A stretch of DNA of 64,000 bases from Marine Group III euryarchaeote CG-Bathy1 (GCA_001875425.1 MIYU01000018.1:1-64000); one strand, 5' to 3'. Shown: positions 41,782 to 51,815, numbered from the stretch's first letter. The notes: a model not told the origin generated them from the letters alone. A program made the numbers and translations.

Positions 41782-42459
41782 ATGTTAGAATACCTAATCA
41801 AAGCTAATGTGTTGGGAATGATTTTATTTTTTATTCCAGCGTTTTACATATTTATTAGAAATAATACTCCGGTAGAAAATGAACTGGTTGAAAGAAAACT
41901 TTACTTAGCTTGTGGCGCAGGGGCTATCTTTGGCTCTATAGCAGAAGCGATGATTTTGGCAGGGGGGTTGAAAAGTTATAGTGAAAATATTGGTTTCAGT
42001 TCTTTAATTTTTGTGACGCCTTTGATAACGATGACGTTTCTTTACTTAAGTGTTAATTTCAAAACGTTTAGAAAAGATGATTATGCAGGATATTATGCAG
42101 CTGGAGTAGGATTATTCTATGGAGCTTCAAAGGAATTTTGGAACCTGTGGGTATTGGAAACCAATATAGGTGAATTAAGTATTGGAGCCAATCTAGTGGA
42201 TCTTTTGATGGGGACTTCGTTTGTAATTTTACTAGGTGGGTGTGGGTTATGGATGGGGGAAGCTTGTAGAGTTGAAAAGAATAAATTTAGAATGTTTGGA
42301 AGGCTAACTTTAATTTGTATGTTTATGAATTTTTTATTGGTAAGCTCCATAGAAATGACATCTATGTTGATTGACTACATAGCCATAGTTACTGTAGCTG
42401 TTGTGGGAGCATCTCTATTGCATAGAGGTCAAATGAAATTACTAAAAACTAAGAGATAG
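41782..42459 (+). CDS. Uncharacterised polytopic membrane protein
   Basis: About seven hydrophobic helices; AGYYAAGVGLFYGASKEFWNLWVLE. Confidence 0.6.
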   Translation: MLEYLIKANVLGMILFFIPAFYIFIRNNTPVENELVERKLYLACGAGAIFGSIAEAMILAGGLKSYSENIGFSSLIFVTPLITMTFLYLSVNFKTFRKDDYAGYYAAGVGLFYGASKEFWNLWVLETNIGELSIGANLVDLLMGTSFVILLGGCGLWMGEACRVEKNKFRMFGRLTLICMFMNFLLVSSIEMTSMLIDYIAIVTVAVVGASLLHRGQMKLLKTKR

Positions 42460-42577
42460 TTAAATCTTTTACATTATAACTATCGGAGTTTTTGTCAATG
42501 TATTCTATTAAGTCTGAAACGTGTGGAGATTCCAATAATATTTCTCCAGTATCGTGGTCAACAATCCTAAAAGGCAT
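42449..42577 (-). CDS. Possible small protein (42 aa)
   Basis: MPFRIVDHDTGEILLESPHVSDLIEYIDKNSDSYNVKDLTIS; protein-like composition, internal start of the 61-aa ORF. Confidence 0.4.
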   Translation of the reverse strand: MPFRIVDHDTGEILLESPHVSDLIEYIDKNSDSYNVKDLTIS

Positions 42578-42660
42578 TCTTACAGACAGACGACATGTGA
42601 ATATATAGTTTGCGCGAAATTTGGACGAAAGCATTAATTTACCATCACCATTTAGGTAAT

Positions 42661-43539
42661 GTGAAAGTCTACATTGATACTGTTAAAGAAGTTTTGAAAA
42701 GAGGAGTTAGAAAAGAAAATAGAACGGGTGTAGACACTATTTCTGCATTCAATATAAACTACGCAATAGACATGGATGATGGCTTTCCATTGTTAACTAC
42801 TAAAGAGATATCTTGGAAAAATATTGTTGTTGAAAATCTGTGGTTTTTGTCAGGTGACCGTAACATAAGATTACTACAAAAACATGGATGTAAATTTTGG
42901 GACCCTTGGGCAGATGAAGAAGGTTATGTGCCGAGCGCTTATGGGAATTTTTGGAGAGAATATCCAATACATGACGATGGTGAAGTTTCTTTCAATGATC
43001 AAATAAAATATGTAATAGAACAATTGAAAACTAATCCTATGAGTAGGAGAATGGTAGTTAGTGCGTGGGCCCCTGGAAATGCGCAAACAAGTGCCCTACC
43101 TCCTTGTCATTTATTATTCATATTCAATGTTCAAAAAGATGTGAATGGCGAGTCTAGACTGTGTATTCACCTAACTCAAAGAAGTTGTGATGTAGCTTTA
43201 GGCGTGCCTTACAACATAGCTGGATATTCATTTCTTTTGCATCTTTTTTCAAAATTAACTGGAATAAAACCTGGAACCTTTGGACACACGTTGGTCGATG
43301 CCCACATATACACATCTAAGCCCGATGGAAGTATGGCGGAATACGATCATATAGTTGGACTCGAGGAACAAATAAAACGCATTCCTAAAAAATTGCCAAC
43401 CCTAAAAATAGATGATGAAATAAAAACATTGGAAGATGTAATGGAGCTTTTGGAAGCAGACACCGACACATTATTATCTAAATTTAAACTAGAGAACTAT
43501 AAACCAGACCCGGGAATAAAATTCAAGGTTGCTGTATAA
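42661..43539 (+). CDS. thyA: Thymidylate synthase (ThyA type)
   Basis: RTGVDTISAFNINYAIDMDDGFPLLTTKEISWKNIVVENLWFLSGDRN, LPPCHLLFIFNVQ, CIHLTQRSCDVALGVPYNIAGYSFLLHL; GTG start inferred. Confidence 0.96.
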   Translation: MKVYIDTVKEVLKRGVRKENRTGVDTISAFNINYAIDMDDGFPLLTTKEISWKNIVVENLWFLSGDRNIRLLQKHGCKFWDPWADEEGYVPSAYGNFWREYPIHDDGEVSFNDQIKYVIEQLKTNPMSRRMVVSAWAPGNAQTSALPPCHLLFIFNVQKDVNGESRLCIHLTQRSCDVALGVPYNIAGYSFLLHLFSKLTGIKPGTFGHTLVDAHIYTSKPDGSMAEYDHIVGLEEQIKRIPKKLPTLKIDDEIKTLEDVMELLEADTDTLLSKFKLENYKPDPGIKFKVAV

Positions 43540-44009
43540 TGAAGGGAATAATTGTAGCAGTTAATCCAAATAGAGTAATAGGATGTAAAGGAGACATTCC
43601 TTGGCATTATTCAGAGGATTTGAAAAGATTTAAAAAATTAACAATAGGCAACACTGTGATAATGGGAAGAAAAACTTGGGAATCTTTACCAATAAAACCA
43701 CTCCCTGAAAGACGAAACATTGTGATTACAAGTCGAAAGATAGAAGGGGTTGAATGTTTTAAACAGATAAAGAAAGCATTAGCAGGAACGGTGGGCGATG
43801 TGTGGTTCATAGGTGGTGCAGGGATATACGAAGAAGCGTTGAAATATGCAGATAGAATAGATATGACTTTAGTTCCCGACATAGTTAATGAAGATGATGA
43901 ATGTGTATATTTTCCCGAGATACAGAAAGATGAATGGAGAGAGAGTTCGTCGAATAAAAATGAAGAGAATCCTGAATTAATGCAAAAAATATTTATTAGA
44001 ATTACTTAA
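43539..44009 (+). CDS. folA: Dihydrofolate reductase
   Basis: IVAVNPNRVIGCKGDIPWHYSEDLKRFKKLTIGNTVIMGRKTWESLP; TAATG coupling with thyA. Confidence 0.96.
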   Translation: MKGIIVAVNPNRVIGCKGDIPWHYSEDLKRFKKLTIGNTVIMGRKTWESLPIKPLPERRNIVITSRKIEGVECFKQIKKALAGTVGDVWFIGGAGIYEEALKYADRIDMTLVPDIVNEDDECVYFPEIQKDEWRESSSNKNEENPELMQKIFIRIT

Positions 44010-44910
44010 TGTTATCTGGTTTTTTTCTCTTTGTTAAATCAATCAAATCTAAAATATTATTTTGCATTTCAGGCATATAATGAAATAGTGCGACCGCTAA
44101 GAAAATTAAAGCGAAAAGGCTGCCTCCTTTTCCTATCAAAGAATGAGCGTAATAGAAAGTTTCATCCCCCCAAACATGTGAATATGTTAAATAAATTATA
44201 GAAACGTTTCGAACGAGATTTAGAAAATATATTACAGGTACTGTAGCAAGGAATGCGTAGATACGTCGTTTAAAATCAGCTTTTGTACAAAGAACGCCAC
44301 CTACAAAAATAATCATTGATTGTAAAGCTGTACAAGCTAAAATTATATTGACGCTAGGGGCCATTGGATCTTTCCAATCTGCAGAGACGCCGACTGTAAC
44401 TTCTTGATAAGAAGAACCTGGACGATACCACGTAGAACCGGTGCCATAATCAATTGGTTGTAAAGTTACACCGTGATTAAAAACTTCTAAAAGAAATGCT
44501 GAATGATGTGCAACAATATTGATAAACCATCCTGCTAAAAGAGGAACTCTTTCCACGAAAAAATATATTCCACCTGCGACGACAGTCATCGCCCCAAGCC
44601 ATGCTAAGGCAGGGTATGGAGTTTTCCAAGCAATATTGAGATATTCGTGGTAAGCAAGATAACTGAAAAAAGGAAGGCCTAGTAAACAAAGGAATGCATT
44701 TACTGGATCACGTATCATCATATAGTGTTCTATCTGTAAAAACCAAAAGCCGCCCATGAAAAGCCAGCCCACTATATTCAATTCGAAACCTGCTTTTTGT
44801 GGTATAGAAAAATTAGAAAATGTAAATTTATTTGAAGATATTAAATTTCCTAATGCTAATAAAATCAAAGAACCTATGGCAAAAGCTTCTGCGATGATTT
44901 CTAATTTCAT
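44002..44910 (-). CDS. artA: Archaeosortase A-like transpeptidase
   Basis: Polytopic; ILACTALQSMIIFVGGVL (Cys), FLNLVRNVSIIYLTY (Arg), FYYAHSLIGKGGSLFALI (His) exosortase/archaeosortase catalytic triad. Confidence 0.9.
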   Translation of the reverse strand: MKLEIIAEAFAIGSLILLALGNLISSNKFTFSNFSIPQKAGFELNIVGWLFMGGFWFLQIEHYMMIRDPVNAFLCLLGLPFFSYLAYHEYLNIAWKTPYPALAWLGAMTVVAGGIYFFVERVPLLAGWFINIVAHHSAFLLEVFNHGVTLQPIDYGTGSTWYRPGSSYQEVTVGVSADWKDPMAPSVNIILACTALQSMIIFVGGVLCTKADFKRRIYAFLATVPVIYFLNLVRNVSIIYLTYSHVWGDETFYYAHSLIGKGGSLFALIFLAVALFHYMPEMQNNILDLIDLTKRKKPDNIK

Positions 44911-45650
44911 ATTAAAGTGTCCTCGGAATTAGCCCATTCTTTTGCAGCTTGATAAGATTCTGGGCTACCTATATCGAACCAAGAATTATTGTAAACTATA
45001 CCATCCACGTGTTCGTGTTTACAATGGTAGGACATGAACGCCCCCATACTATCTTTTTCAACGCCTAAATCTAAATAATTGAGTAAAGATTGTTGACCGG
45101 ATGATGAAAGAAGCCAAAGAGCTGTTGAGGCGAGAGTGCTAGAAGGGGTTGAAGGTTTTTCTTTTAGATTTGTTATTTTACAGCCATCTAAAGTTACTAT
45201 CCCATAAAGCTTAGCAAGTGAATAATCTTTAACATCGTACAAAGCTAGTGTATCGTTTTGATTGCTTTCATAGTGTCTTACCATTTTACTTAAATCGAAA
45301 TTAGAGACATTGTCACCACCTGCAACAAAAAGTGGACCTTTTGGTTTTTTATTTACAATAATATCTCCAATTGAACTCAACGCTCCTTTTTTTTCAGATT
45401 CATCTAAGGCTTGTTCTTCTATTAATTCTAAACTGAGAGGCCCGTTGTAATTTTTTATAAAATCTTCAAGATGATTGACGAATTTACTATTAGTAGAGAT
45501 AAAGGTTTGAGTTGGGTTTAATGATTCAATCGATTTCAAAACGTAATCTATAATCGTTTGATTGCCTAAAGGTAAAAGTTGTTTTGGTATATCTTGAGTT
45601 ATTGGACCCATGCGCGTTGCAAACCCACCAGCTAAAACGATGACATCCAT
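44907..45650 (-). CDS. Sugar-phosphate nucleotidyltransferase
   Basis: VIVLAGGFATRMGPITQDIPKQLLPLGNQTIIDYVL, FVAGGDNVSNFD. Confidence 0.92.
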   Translation of the reverse strand: MDVIVLAGGFATRMGPITQDIPKQLLPLGNQTIIDYVLKSIESLNPTQTFISTNSKFVNHLEDFIKNYNGPLSLELIEEQALDESEKKGALSSIGDIIVNKKPKGPLFVAGGDNVSNFDLSKMVRHYESNQNDTLALYDVKDYSLAKLYGIVTLDGCKITNLKEKPSTPSSTLASTALWLLSSSGQQSLLNYLDLGVEKDSMGAFMSYHCKHEHVDGIVYNNSWFDIGSPESYQAAKEWANSEDTLI

Positions 45651-45651
45651 C

Positions 45652-46536
45652 TTAAAGATCTATTTTACCACCAGTGAGAAGCATGCCTAGTGTTTCTTCA
45701 GCTATCTTGTCTAGTTTTTTCTGATTGTGTAATTTATTTTCGATCTCTTTACTATGATCTTTCAAAACTTTTCTCGCCTTCTTTCTTTCTAAGAAAGCCT
45801 CCTGACGTTTACCCTTTAATTTTTGACGCATCTCAACGGCTCTTTTATGTTGATGATCTGCTTTTTGTCTTATTTTTAAAAATTCGTGATGTTTTTTATC
45901 CGCTTCGGTTGATAGATGTGTTGCTTCAGTAATCAACTCTTTCATAGAATTATACAATTTCTGATTTTCTTTTGCAAATTTGATAACTTCTTTGTGATGT
46001 TTATCCGCTTGTTTAAATTCAGCATCTATTTTTTCATCTATTTCGCTGATTTCAGCATAAAGAGTTTCTTCCTTTGTGAGTGTTGTTTGAGCGTCGCCCA
46101 AACTTCGTCTAAGTATTGATATTTTTTCAACGAGAACTCTCTCCTTTGATATTTCCATTTCTGTTGTTTCTAATCTATTTTCTAAATTAATTATTTCATT
46201 CATCAAATGTTGAACTGTGTCTCTTGGTGATGTTTTTTCGTTACTTTTATCTTTATTTCGAGATTGTTTTAACGCGATTAATTGCTTAGCTTTATCCTGT
46301 GCTGAAGTTTTCATCTGAATAAATTTCTTTTTTTTATTAACATTTTCGCGCATTTGATCGCGTAATTTGAGAATATCTGCAGTCATTTTGGATCTTTGTT
46401 TATTCAGTGCATCTCTCTCATCGCGCGTTTGTCTGCCTTTTTCATTATATTCGTCCCTTTTGGTTATAAAACCTTGAAATCTTAGCTCTGCTTTTTGAGT
46501 TTCGGATTTCTCTTTCGATGGTTTTTTATGAGGCAT
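45652..46536 (-). CDS. Coiled-coil protein resembling COG1340-type archaeal proteins
   Basis: Continuous Lys/Glu/Gln-rich heptads over 294 aa with no TM. Confidence 0.7.
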   Translation of the reverse strand: MPHKKPSKEKSETQKAELRFQGFITKRDEYNEKGRQTRDERDALNKQRSKMTADILKLRDQMRENVNKKKKFIQMKTSAQDKAKQLIALKQSRNKDKSNEKTSPRDTVQHLMNEIINLENRLETTEMEISKERVLVEKISILRRSLGDAQTTLTKEETLYAEISEIDEKIDAEFKQADKHHKEVIKFAKENQKLYNSMKELITEATHLSTEADKKHHEFLKIRQKADHQHKRAVEMRQKLKGKRQEAFLERKKARKVLKDHSKEIENKLHNQKKLDKIAEETLGMLLTGGKIDL

Positions 46537-46630
46537 TTCTCAACTCCGCTATTTGTAGATTCGAAACGATATCGACTTCTGATTCGGATTTTTTACCTTG
46601 TACGACAATATAAAGATAATGTTTTAGAAT

Positions 46631-47599
46631 TTAGAAGGTATCAAAGGGGTCGACGACGGATTTTATTGAGTCGAATGTAGAGCCTACATCTAATTTCAAA
46701 GGTTCTCCTATGAACTTTTCAGCAAGTGTAATATATTTTTCAGCTATGTCGATACGTATCTTGTCAGTAAGTTTTGGTGCATCTCCATCTCCTGTAAAAC
46801 CTTGATTAGCAAGCCATTCGCGAAGGAATTCTTTATCCAGCTTGATTGGTTCTTTTCCTTGTTCAAAAAGTTCCGGATAGCTTTCGGCAATCCAATAACG
46901 ACTTGAATCTGGTGTGTTGACCTCATCCATTAACATAATTTTTCCATTATAGATGCCGAACTCATACTTTGTATCTACAAAAATCATACCCTTTTCTGCA
47001 GCAAGTTCTACACCTCTGTTGTAAAGTCTGAGAGAATAATTAGCCAATAGTTCATATAAATCTGGATCTATAATTTCGCGCTTAAATAATTCTTCAGGAG
47101 AAACTGATTCGTCGTGTGCACCCTGTTCTGCTTTAGTTGAAGGGGTGATTATTGGTTCATCGAATGCTTGATTTTTAATCATTCCATCAGGAAGTTCATT
47201 ACCACAGAAATTTCGGTCGCCTTTTTCGTATGCAGACCATGCAGAAGTTGAAGTAACGCCTGTCAAATACCCCCTAACAACCATTTCTACAGGAATTGGA
47301 TCGCATTTGCGAACTTCCCATACGTTTGGATGCGGTCGTGATTTTACGTGATTAGCTATGATATCTGCTGTTTCACCAAACCACCAATTAGCGATTTCAA
47401 CTAGGCATTGCCCTTTGAAGGGGATTGTCCCCAATACTCTGTCAAATGCAGAAATTCTATCAGAAGTAACCATCATTATAGTATCGTCTTCACGAATATA
47501 ATTATCTCTAACTTTTCCTTTGTAAAGTTCTCCTTGATTTTGAAAATTAGTACTTTCAAGTGTGTGTTTCAATTGAGAACGAAGTAGTTTTCGGTCCAT
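46631..47599 (-). CDS. purC: Phosphoribosylaminoimidazole-succinocarboxamide synthase
   Basis: ELYKGKVRDNYIREDDTIMMVTSDRISAFDRVLGTIPFKGQCL, EMVVRGYLTGVTSTSAW, GMIFVDTKYEFGI, MLMDEVNTPDSSRYW. Confidence 0.97.
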   Translation of the reverse strand: MDRKLLRSQLKHTLESTNFQNQGELYKGKVRDNYIREDDTIMMVTSDRISAFDRVLGTIPFKGQCLVEIANWWFGETADIIANHVKSRPHPNVWEVRKCDPIPVEMVVRGYLTGVTSTSAWSAYEKGDRNFCGNELPDGMIKNQAFDEPIITPSTKAEQGAHDESVSPEELFKREIIDPDLYELLANYSLRLYNRGVELAAEKGMIFVDTKYEFGIYNGKIMLMDEVNTPDSSRYWIAESYPELFEQGKEPIKLDKEFLREWLANQGFTGDGDAPKLTDKIRIDIAEKYITLAEKFIGEPLKLDVGSTFDSIKSVVDPFDTF

Positions 47600-47699
47600 T
47601 AGATAGTGAGTGGAAGAGGGGCTAAAAGTAATTAGGTATGATTTTCAAGTAAACGATACGCTAATTTAGTCATCTACACCATATAGAAACAGACGAAAT

Positions 47700-48329
47700 A
47701 TGCTCAGTAATTTTAAAGATTTGAGTGACAAGACCCTCATGCCTATTGCAAAAACGGTTGGTAAACTCGGTTTTAGACCTAATCAACTGACGCTTCTTGG
47801 ATTGATTTTAATGGCTGGTTCAGGATATATGATAGCTTATGACAATATATTAGAGGGGATTATTCTCCTTATGTTCGGTGGATTTTGTGATATGATGGAT
47901 GGACTTCTGGCCAGATCTATGGGTATTGAGAGTAAAATGGGTGGTTTCTTGGATGCATTTACAGATAGGTATGCAGATACGTTTGTAATAGGTGGTATGC
48001 TACTTCTTAATGATTTAGAAAATCAAAATCTATATGGTGTTTCTGGACACGCGTGGGCTATCGGAGCATTAACTGGAGCATTATTGACATCATATGCAAG
48101 AGCGGCTGCTGAAAGATCTGGCGTGAGTCAACAGGGAGTTGGAATGATAGAACGGCCTGAACGACTCGTTCTGATAATGATATTCCTCTCTATTGGAGAA
48201 TTTACAGGAATTATGGAAGTGGCCAAGGCTGCTGTATATGTTCTTGCAATCTTAACTATATTAGGACATCTAACTGTTTTGCAGAGATTGGTACATTTCT
48301 TACAAAATTCGGAAAAAAATGAAGAATAA
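47700..48329 (+). CDS. CDP-alcohol phosphatidyltransferase family protein
   Basis: GGFCDMMDGLLARSMGIESKMGGFLDAFTDRYADT matches DG..AR...G...D...D. Confidence 0.93.
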   Translation: MLSNFKDLSDKTLMPIAKTVGKLGFRPNQLTLLGLILMAGSGYMIAYDNILEGIILLMFGGFCDMMDGLLARSMGIESKMGGFLDAFTDRYADTFVIGGMLLLNDLENQNLYGVSGHAWAIGALTGALLTSYARAAAERSGVSQQGVGMIERPERLVLIMIFLSIGEFTGIMEVAKAAVYVLAILTILGHLTVLQRLVHFLQNSEKNEE

Positions 48330-48798
48330 TACATCGCTAAAATGGGAAGAGATAGTAGCTTCTTTCTTCTATCTTGGACGTTCTCCGATTGCACCTGGAA
48401 CTGTGGGTACTTTAGCTGCGATGATTATTCTTATCTACCTAAAAATCGACAATGTAATTCACTTTGCTATGATGATAAGTTTGTGCTACCTAGGTGGCCT
48501 GAAAGCTGCGCCGTGGTGTGAAAAAGAATTTGGAAAAGACCCTTCTGTTTTTGTAATAGATGAAGTTATTGGTTATTGGATTTCAGTACTCATTTTCTGG
48601 ATTGGGATAGAATCGTATTCTGTTCCTTCTTTGATTGTTCTATTTGTCTTATTTAGATTTTTCGATATTGTGAAATTCGGTCCGGTTAAAAAAATGGAAG
48701 AGATTGAAGGTGGACATGGAATATTGCTAGATGATGTAGTAGCAGGAGTATTTGCAGGGATGGTGGCTCTGGTAATATTCTCTACGGGTTTGATTTAA
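48319..48798 (+). CDS. pgpA: Phosphatidylglycerophosphatase A family protein
   Basis: SFFYLGRSPIAPGTVGTLAAM, FVIDEVIGYWISVL, RFFDIVKFGPVKKMEEIEGGHGILLDDVVAGVFAG. Confidence 0.92.
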   Translation: MKNNTSLKWEEIVASFFYLGRSPIAPGTVGTLAAMIILIYLKIDNVIHFAMMISLCYLGGLKAAPWCEKEFGKDPSVFVIDEVIGYWISVLIFWIGIESYSVPSLIVLFVLFRFFDIVKFGPVKKMEEIEGGHGILLDDVVAGVFAGMVALVIFSTGLI

Positions 48799-48801
48799 AA
48801 G

Positions 48802-49224
48802 GTGGATGAATCTCCGATAAATATGACGAATGAACCTATAGATATGTCGAAAATAACTTTCCAATACGGAGGCTTTCTGATAATCTTAGGAGTTTTATGT
48901 TACATAATATCAGACTCAGAGAAAAAGGAAACCGCATTGATACCTGCCATATTTGGAATGATTTTTCTAGTTGGGAATTATATAGCAGAAAATGAAAAAT
49001 GGAAAATGCATGTAATGCACGTGTTAGTTTTGCTAGCTTTAGTGGGAGTTATTTCCGGACTTGTGGATCAAGACGGGATGACTGGCCTGTTGGCCATCCT
49101 AACAGGAGGGGATACTGGACTTGCGAATATAGAAAAAGCGGCAATGTCAATAGCGTCTGCTGTTTACATGTATTTTTGCATTCAATCCTTTAAACAAGCG
49201 AGGCTTTCTAGTAAAGAAGATTAA
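48802..49224 (+). CDS. Uncharacterised four-TM membrane protein
   Basis: Regular hydrophobic helices; GTG start; between pgpA and purS. Confidence 0.6.
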   Translation: MDESPINMTNEPIDMSKITFQYGGFLIILGVLCYIISDSEKKETALIPAIFGMIFLVGNYIAENEKWKMHVMHVLVLLALVGVISGLVDQDGMTGLLAILTGGDTGLANIEKAAMSIASAVYMYFCIQSFKQARLSSKED

Positions 49225-49253
49225 TACCCTATTACAATACAGATACAACAACT

Positions 49254-49499
49254 ATGGTTACTGAGCTTGAGATTAGAGTTGGTTTGAAAGAAGGGGTTGC
49301 AGACCCTGAAGGCGGTAATGTTGAAAAGGCATTAGAATTGTTAGGATTTTCACAGATAGAAGGAGTCAAGTCTGCAAAATGTTATAGAATAACAATGGAT
49401 TGTGATTTGGATACAGCGGAAAAAGAGGCGGAAAAAATGTGTCAGCGCCTTCTAGCGAATCCGGTGGTGCATGATTATTCAATAACGGTGATAAATTAA
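49254..49499 (+). CDS. purS: Phosphoribosylformylglycinamidine synthase, PurS subunit
   Basis: ELEIRVGLKEGVADPEGGNVEKALELLGFSQIEGVKSAKCYRI; next to purL. Confidence 0.95.
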   Translation: MVTELEIRVGLKEGVADPEGGNVEKALELLGFSQIEGVKSAKCYRITMDCDLDTAEKEAEKMCQRLLANPVVHDYSITVIN

Positions 49500-51790
49500 T
49501 GTTTGAATCGTTAGCGGAAAAGGTCTACATTGTAGATGTTGATCAAGATCCTAAAAAAGCATCAAAAGAATTAGGATTGGGTTTGTCTAGTTCGGAAATG
49601 GAAAAGGTATCTGAATATTTTAAGAAAAAGAATAGATTGCCAACAGATATTGAATTACAGGCTATCGATCAAGCTTGGTCTGAACATTGTTGCTATAAAT
49701 CATCAAAAGTAGTACTAGAAGAGACTCTTTTCAATGTTAAAAGTGATAGTAATGTTATTGCTAGAGAAGATGCAGGAGTTATGGAATTTGATGATGAAAA
49801 TTATTATGTTGTAGGTTTGGAATCACATAACCACCCTTCAGCAATCGATCCTTATGGAGGGGCTGCGACTGGAATAGGAGGTATACTGCGTGATGTTGTG
49901 TGTATGGGTGCTCAGCCGATAGCCCTTACTGATTCATTGTTTTTTGGAGATTTGGATATTGATGTGAATGAGTTGCCAGCAGGAGTTAAACATCCTAGAT
50001 ACTTGATGGGAGGTGTTGTTGCTGGAATTAGAGATTATGGAAATAGAGTAGGAATACCAACAGTAGCTGGACAGGTCAATTTTCATCAAGGTTATACTGG
50101 AAATCCATTAGTTGTAGGAGGGTGTATCGGCATTTTACCGAAGAAAGAATTGATACATAGTCGTGTTGGTGGAATTGGAGATATTTTTATTTTAGCCGGA
50201 GGAAGAACTGGTCGTGATGGAATACATGGAGTAACGTTTGCATCTGCTGAATTACATGCAGATTCTGAAGGAGAAGATATTGGTGCAGTTCAATTGGGAG
50301 ATCCTATTACGAAGGAACCGTTGATGCACCTATGTTTAGAATTAAATCGAAAGCAACTTCTTACCGGAATGAAGGACCTTGGTGGTGGTGGTTTGAGTTG
50401 TGTTGTTGGAGAAATGGCATTAGAAGGTGGTTTTGGAGCTACAGTGGAAATGGAAAAAATACCATTGAAAGCCCCAGATTTAGCGCCGTGGGAAATATGG
50501 GTGTCTGAATCGCAAGAACGAATGATGTTTACTGTAACGCCTGAAAACGTCGAGATTGTTCTAGAGCATTGTAAAGATTGGGATGTAGAAGCATCAGTAA
50601 TAGGAAAAGTTATAGAAGATAAAAGAGTGGAAATCAACTATGAAAATAAAAAAATACTAGATTTAGACTTGGAATTTACAACTGCAGGACCGATATATCG
50701 AAGAGAATATAATGAAATAAATAATGATATAGAAATTGAAGAAGAATTGCCGACACCGAAGAAGAAAATTAGTGAAAATATACTAGGCATGTTATCTGAA
50801 ACCAATACAGCATCTAAATCATGGGTAATCAGACAATACGACCACGAGGTAAGGGGGAATACTGTCATCAAACCGCTTCAAGGAAAGATTGGGCACGAAG
50901 GGGCTGGAGATTCAACTGTAATGAAACCTGTAAGAGATAGTTGGAAAGGTTTAGCGATTACAACGGATGTGAATTCGCATCTAATGGAAAAACATGCATA
51001 TCATGGATCGATGGCAGCGGTAGAAGAGATATGTAGGAATCTTGTATCTGTGGGGGCACGCCCGGACTCTTTAGCGGACTGTCTGTGTTTTGGAAATCCG
51101 GAAAAACCGGACAGAATGGGAGAATTTAGAGCAGCTTGTGAAGGTTTAGCTAGAGCGGGGTCTGAATTTGGAATTCCATATGTATCGGGAAATGTTAGTT
51201 TCTATAATGAAACAGCAGAATACGCAGTACCCCCTACGCCTGCATTATTGGGCGTCGGCATTATAGAAGATGTAAGAAAATGTATAACTAGTGATTTGAA
51301 AGCTGAAGGAGAATTGTGGATAATTGGTGAAACTAAACAAGAGATGGGAGGAAGTCTTTACTATAGAGAAAATGGATGGGATAGTGATATTGTACCTCAA
51401 AGTGATGTGAAAAGATTTGTAAAAGATATGAACGCGCTACTTGATTCTATAGAATCTGGAGAAATTGTAGCTTGTCATGATTGTTCAGCAGGTGGAATGG
51501 CTATTGCTGTTGTAGAAATGTGTATAGGAGGGGCAAGAGGAGCTGAGATAACAATACCTACGGAATTAAGAAAAGATGTGGCCTTATTCAGTGAATCTAA
51601 TGGAAGATGGATAGTGCAAGTAGCTCCTGGATTAGAAAAGGAATTCGCTGCACGTTTTGAATGTGCAACTAAAATTGGAATTCCGAGTGAAAAAATAACG
51701 TTTTGTAAAAATGAAGAAAAAAAGGCTGAGCTTACTGTTGCCCAAGTAAGAGAAGCGTGGGAAATGCCCATTTGGAATAGATTAGCTTAA
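49499..51790 (+). CDS. purL: Phosphoribosylformylglycinamidine synthase, PurL subunit
   Basis: DQAWSEHCCYKSSK, GLESHNHPSAIDPYGGAATGIGGILRDVVCMGAQPIALTD, MKDLGGGGLSCVVGEMA, HDCSAGGMAIAVVEM. Confidence 0.97.
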   Translation: MFESLAEKVYIVDVDQDPKKASKELGLGLSSSEMEKVSEYFKKKNRLPTDIELQAIDQAWSEHCCYKSSKVVLEETLFNVKSDSNVIAREDAGVMEFDDENYYVVGLESHNHPSAIDPYGGAATGIGGILRDVVCMGAQPIALTDSLFFGDLDIDVNELPAGVKHPRYLMGGVVAGIRDYGNRVGIPTVAGQVNFHQGYTGNPLVVGGCIGILPKKELIHSRVGGIGDIFILAGGRTGRDGIHGVTFASAELHADSEGEDIGAVQLGDPITKEPLMHLCLELNRKQLLTGMKDLGGGGLSCVVGEMALEGGFGATVEMEKIPLKAPDLAPWEIWVSESQERMMFTVTPENVEIVLEHCKDWDVEASVIGKVIEDKRVEINYENKKILDLDLEFTTAGPIYRREYNEINNDIEIEEELPTPKKKISENILGMLSETNTASKSWVIRQYDHEVRGNTVIKPLQGKIGHEGAGDSTVMKPVRDSWKGLAITTDVNSHLMEKHAYHGSMAAVEEICRNLVSVGARPDSLADCLCFGNPEKPDRMGEFRAACEGLARAGSEFGIPYVSGNVSFYNETAEYAVPPTPALLGVGIIEDVRKCITSDLKAEGELWIIGETKQEMGGSLYYRENGWDSDIVPQSDVKRFVKDMNALLDSIESGEIVACHDCSAGGMAIAVVEMCIGGARGAEITIPTELRKDVALFSESNGRWIVQVAPGLEKEFAARFECATKIGIPSEKITFCKNEEKKAELTVAQVREAWEMPIWNRLA

Positions 51791-51815
51791 AAATAAACCT
51801 GTATCTGGTGACTAG

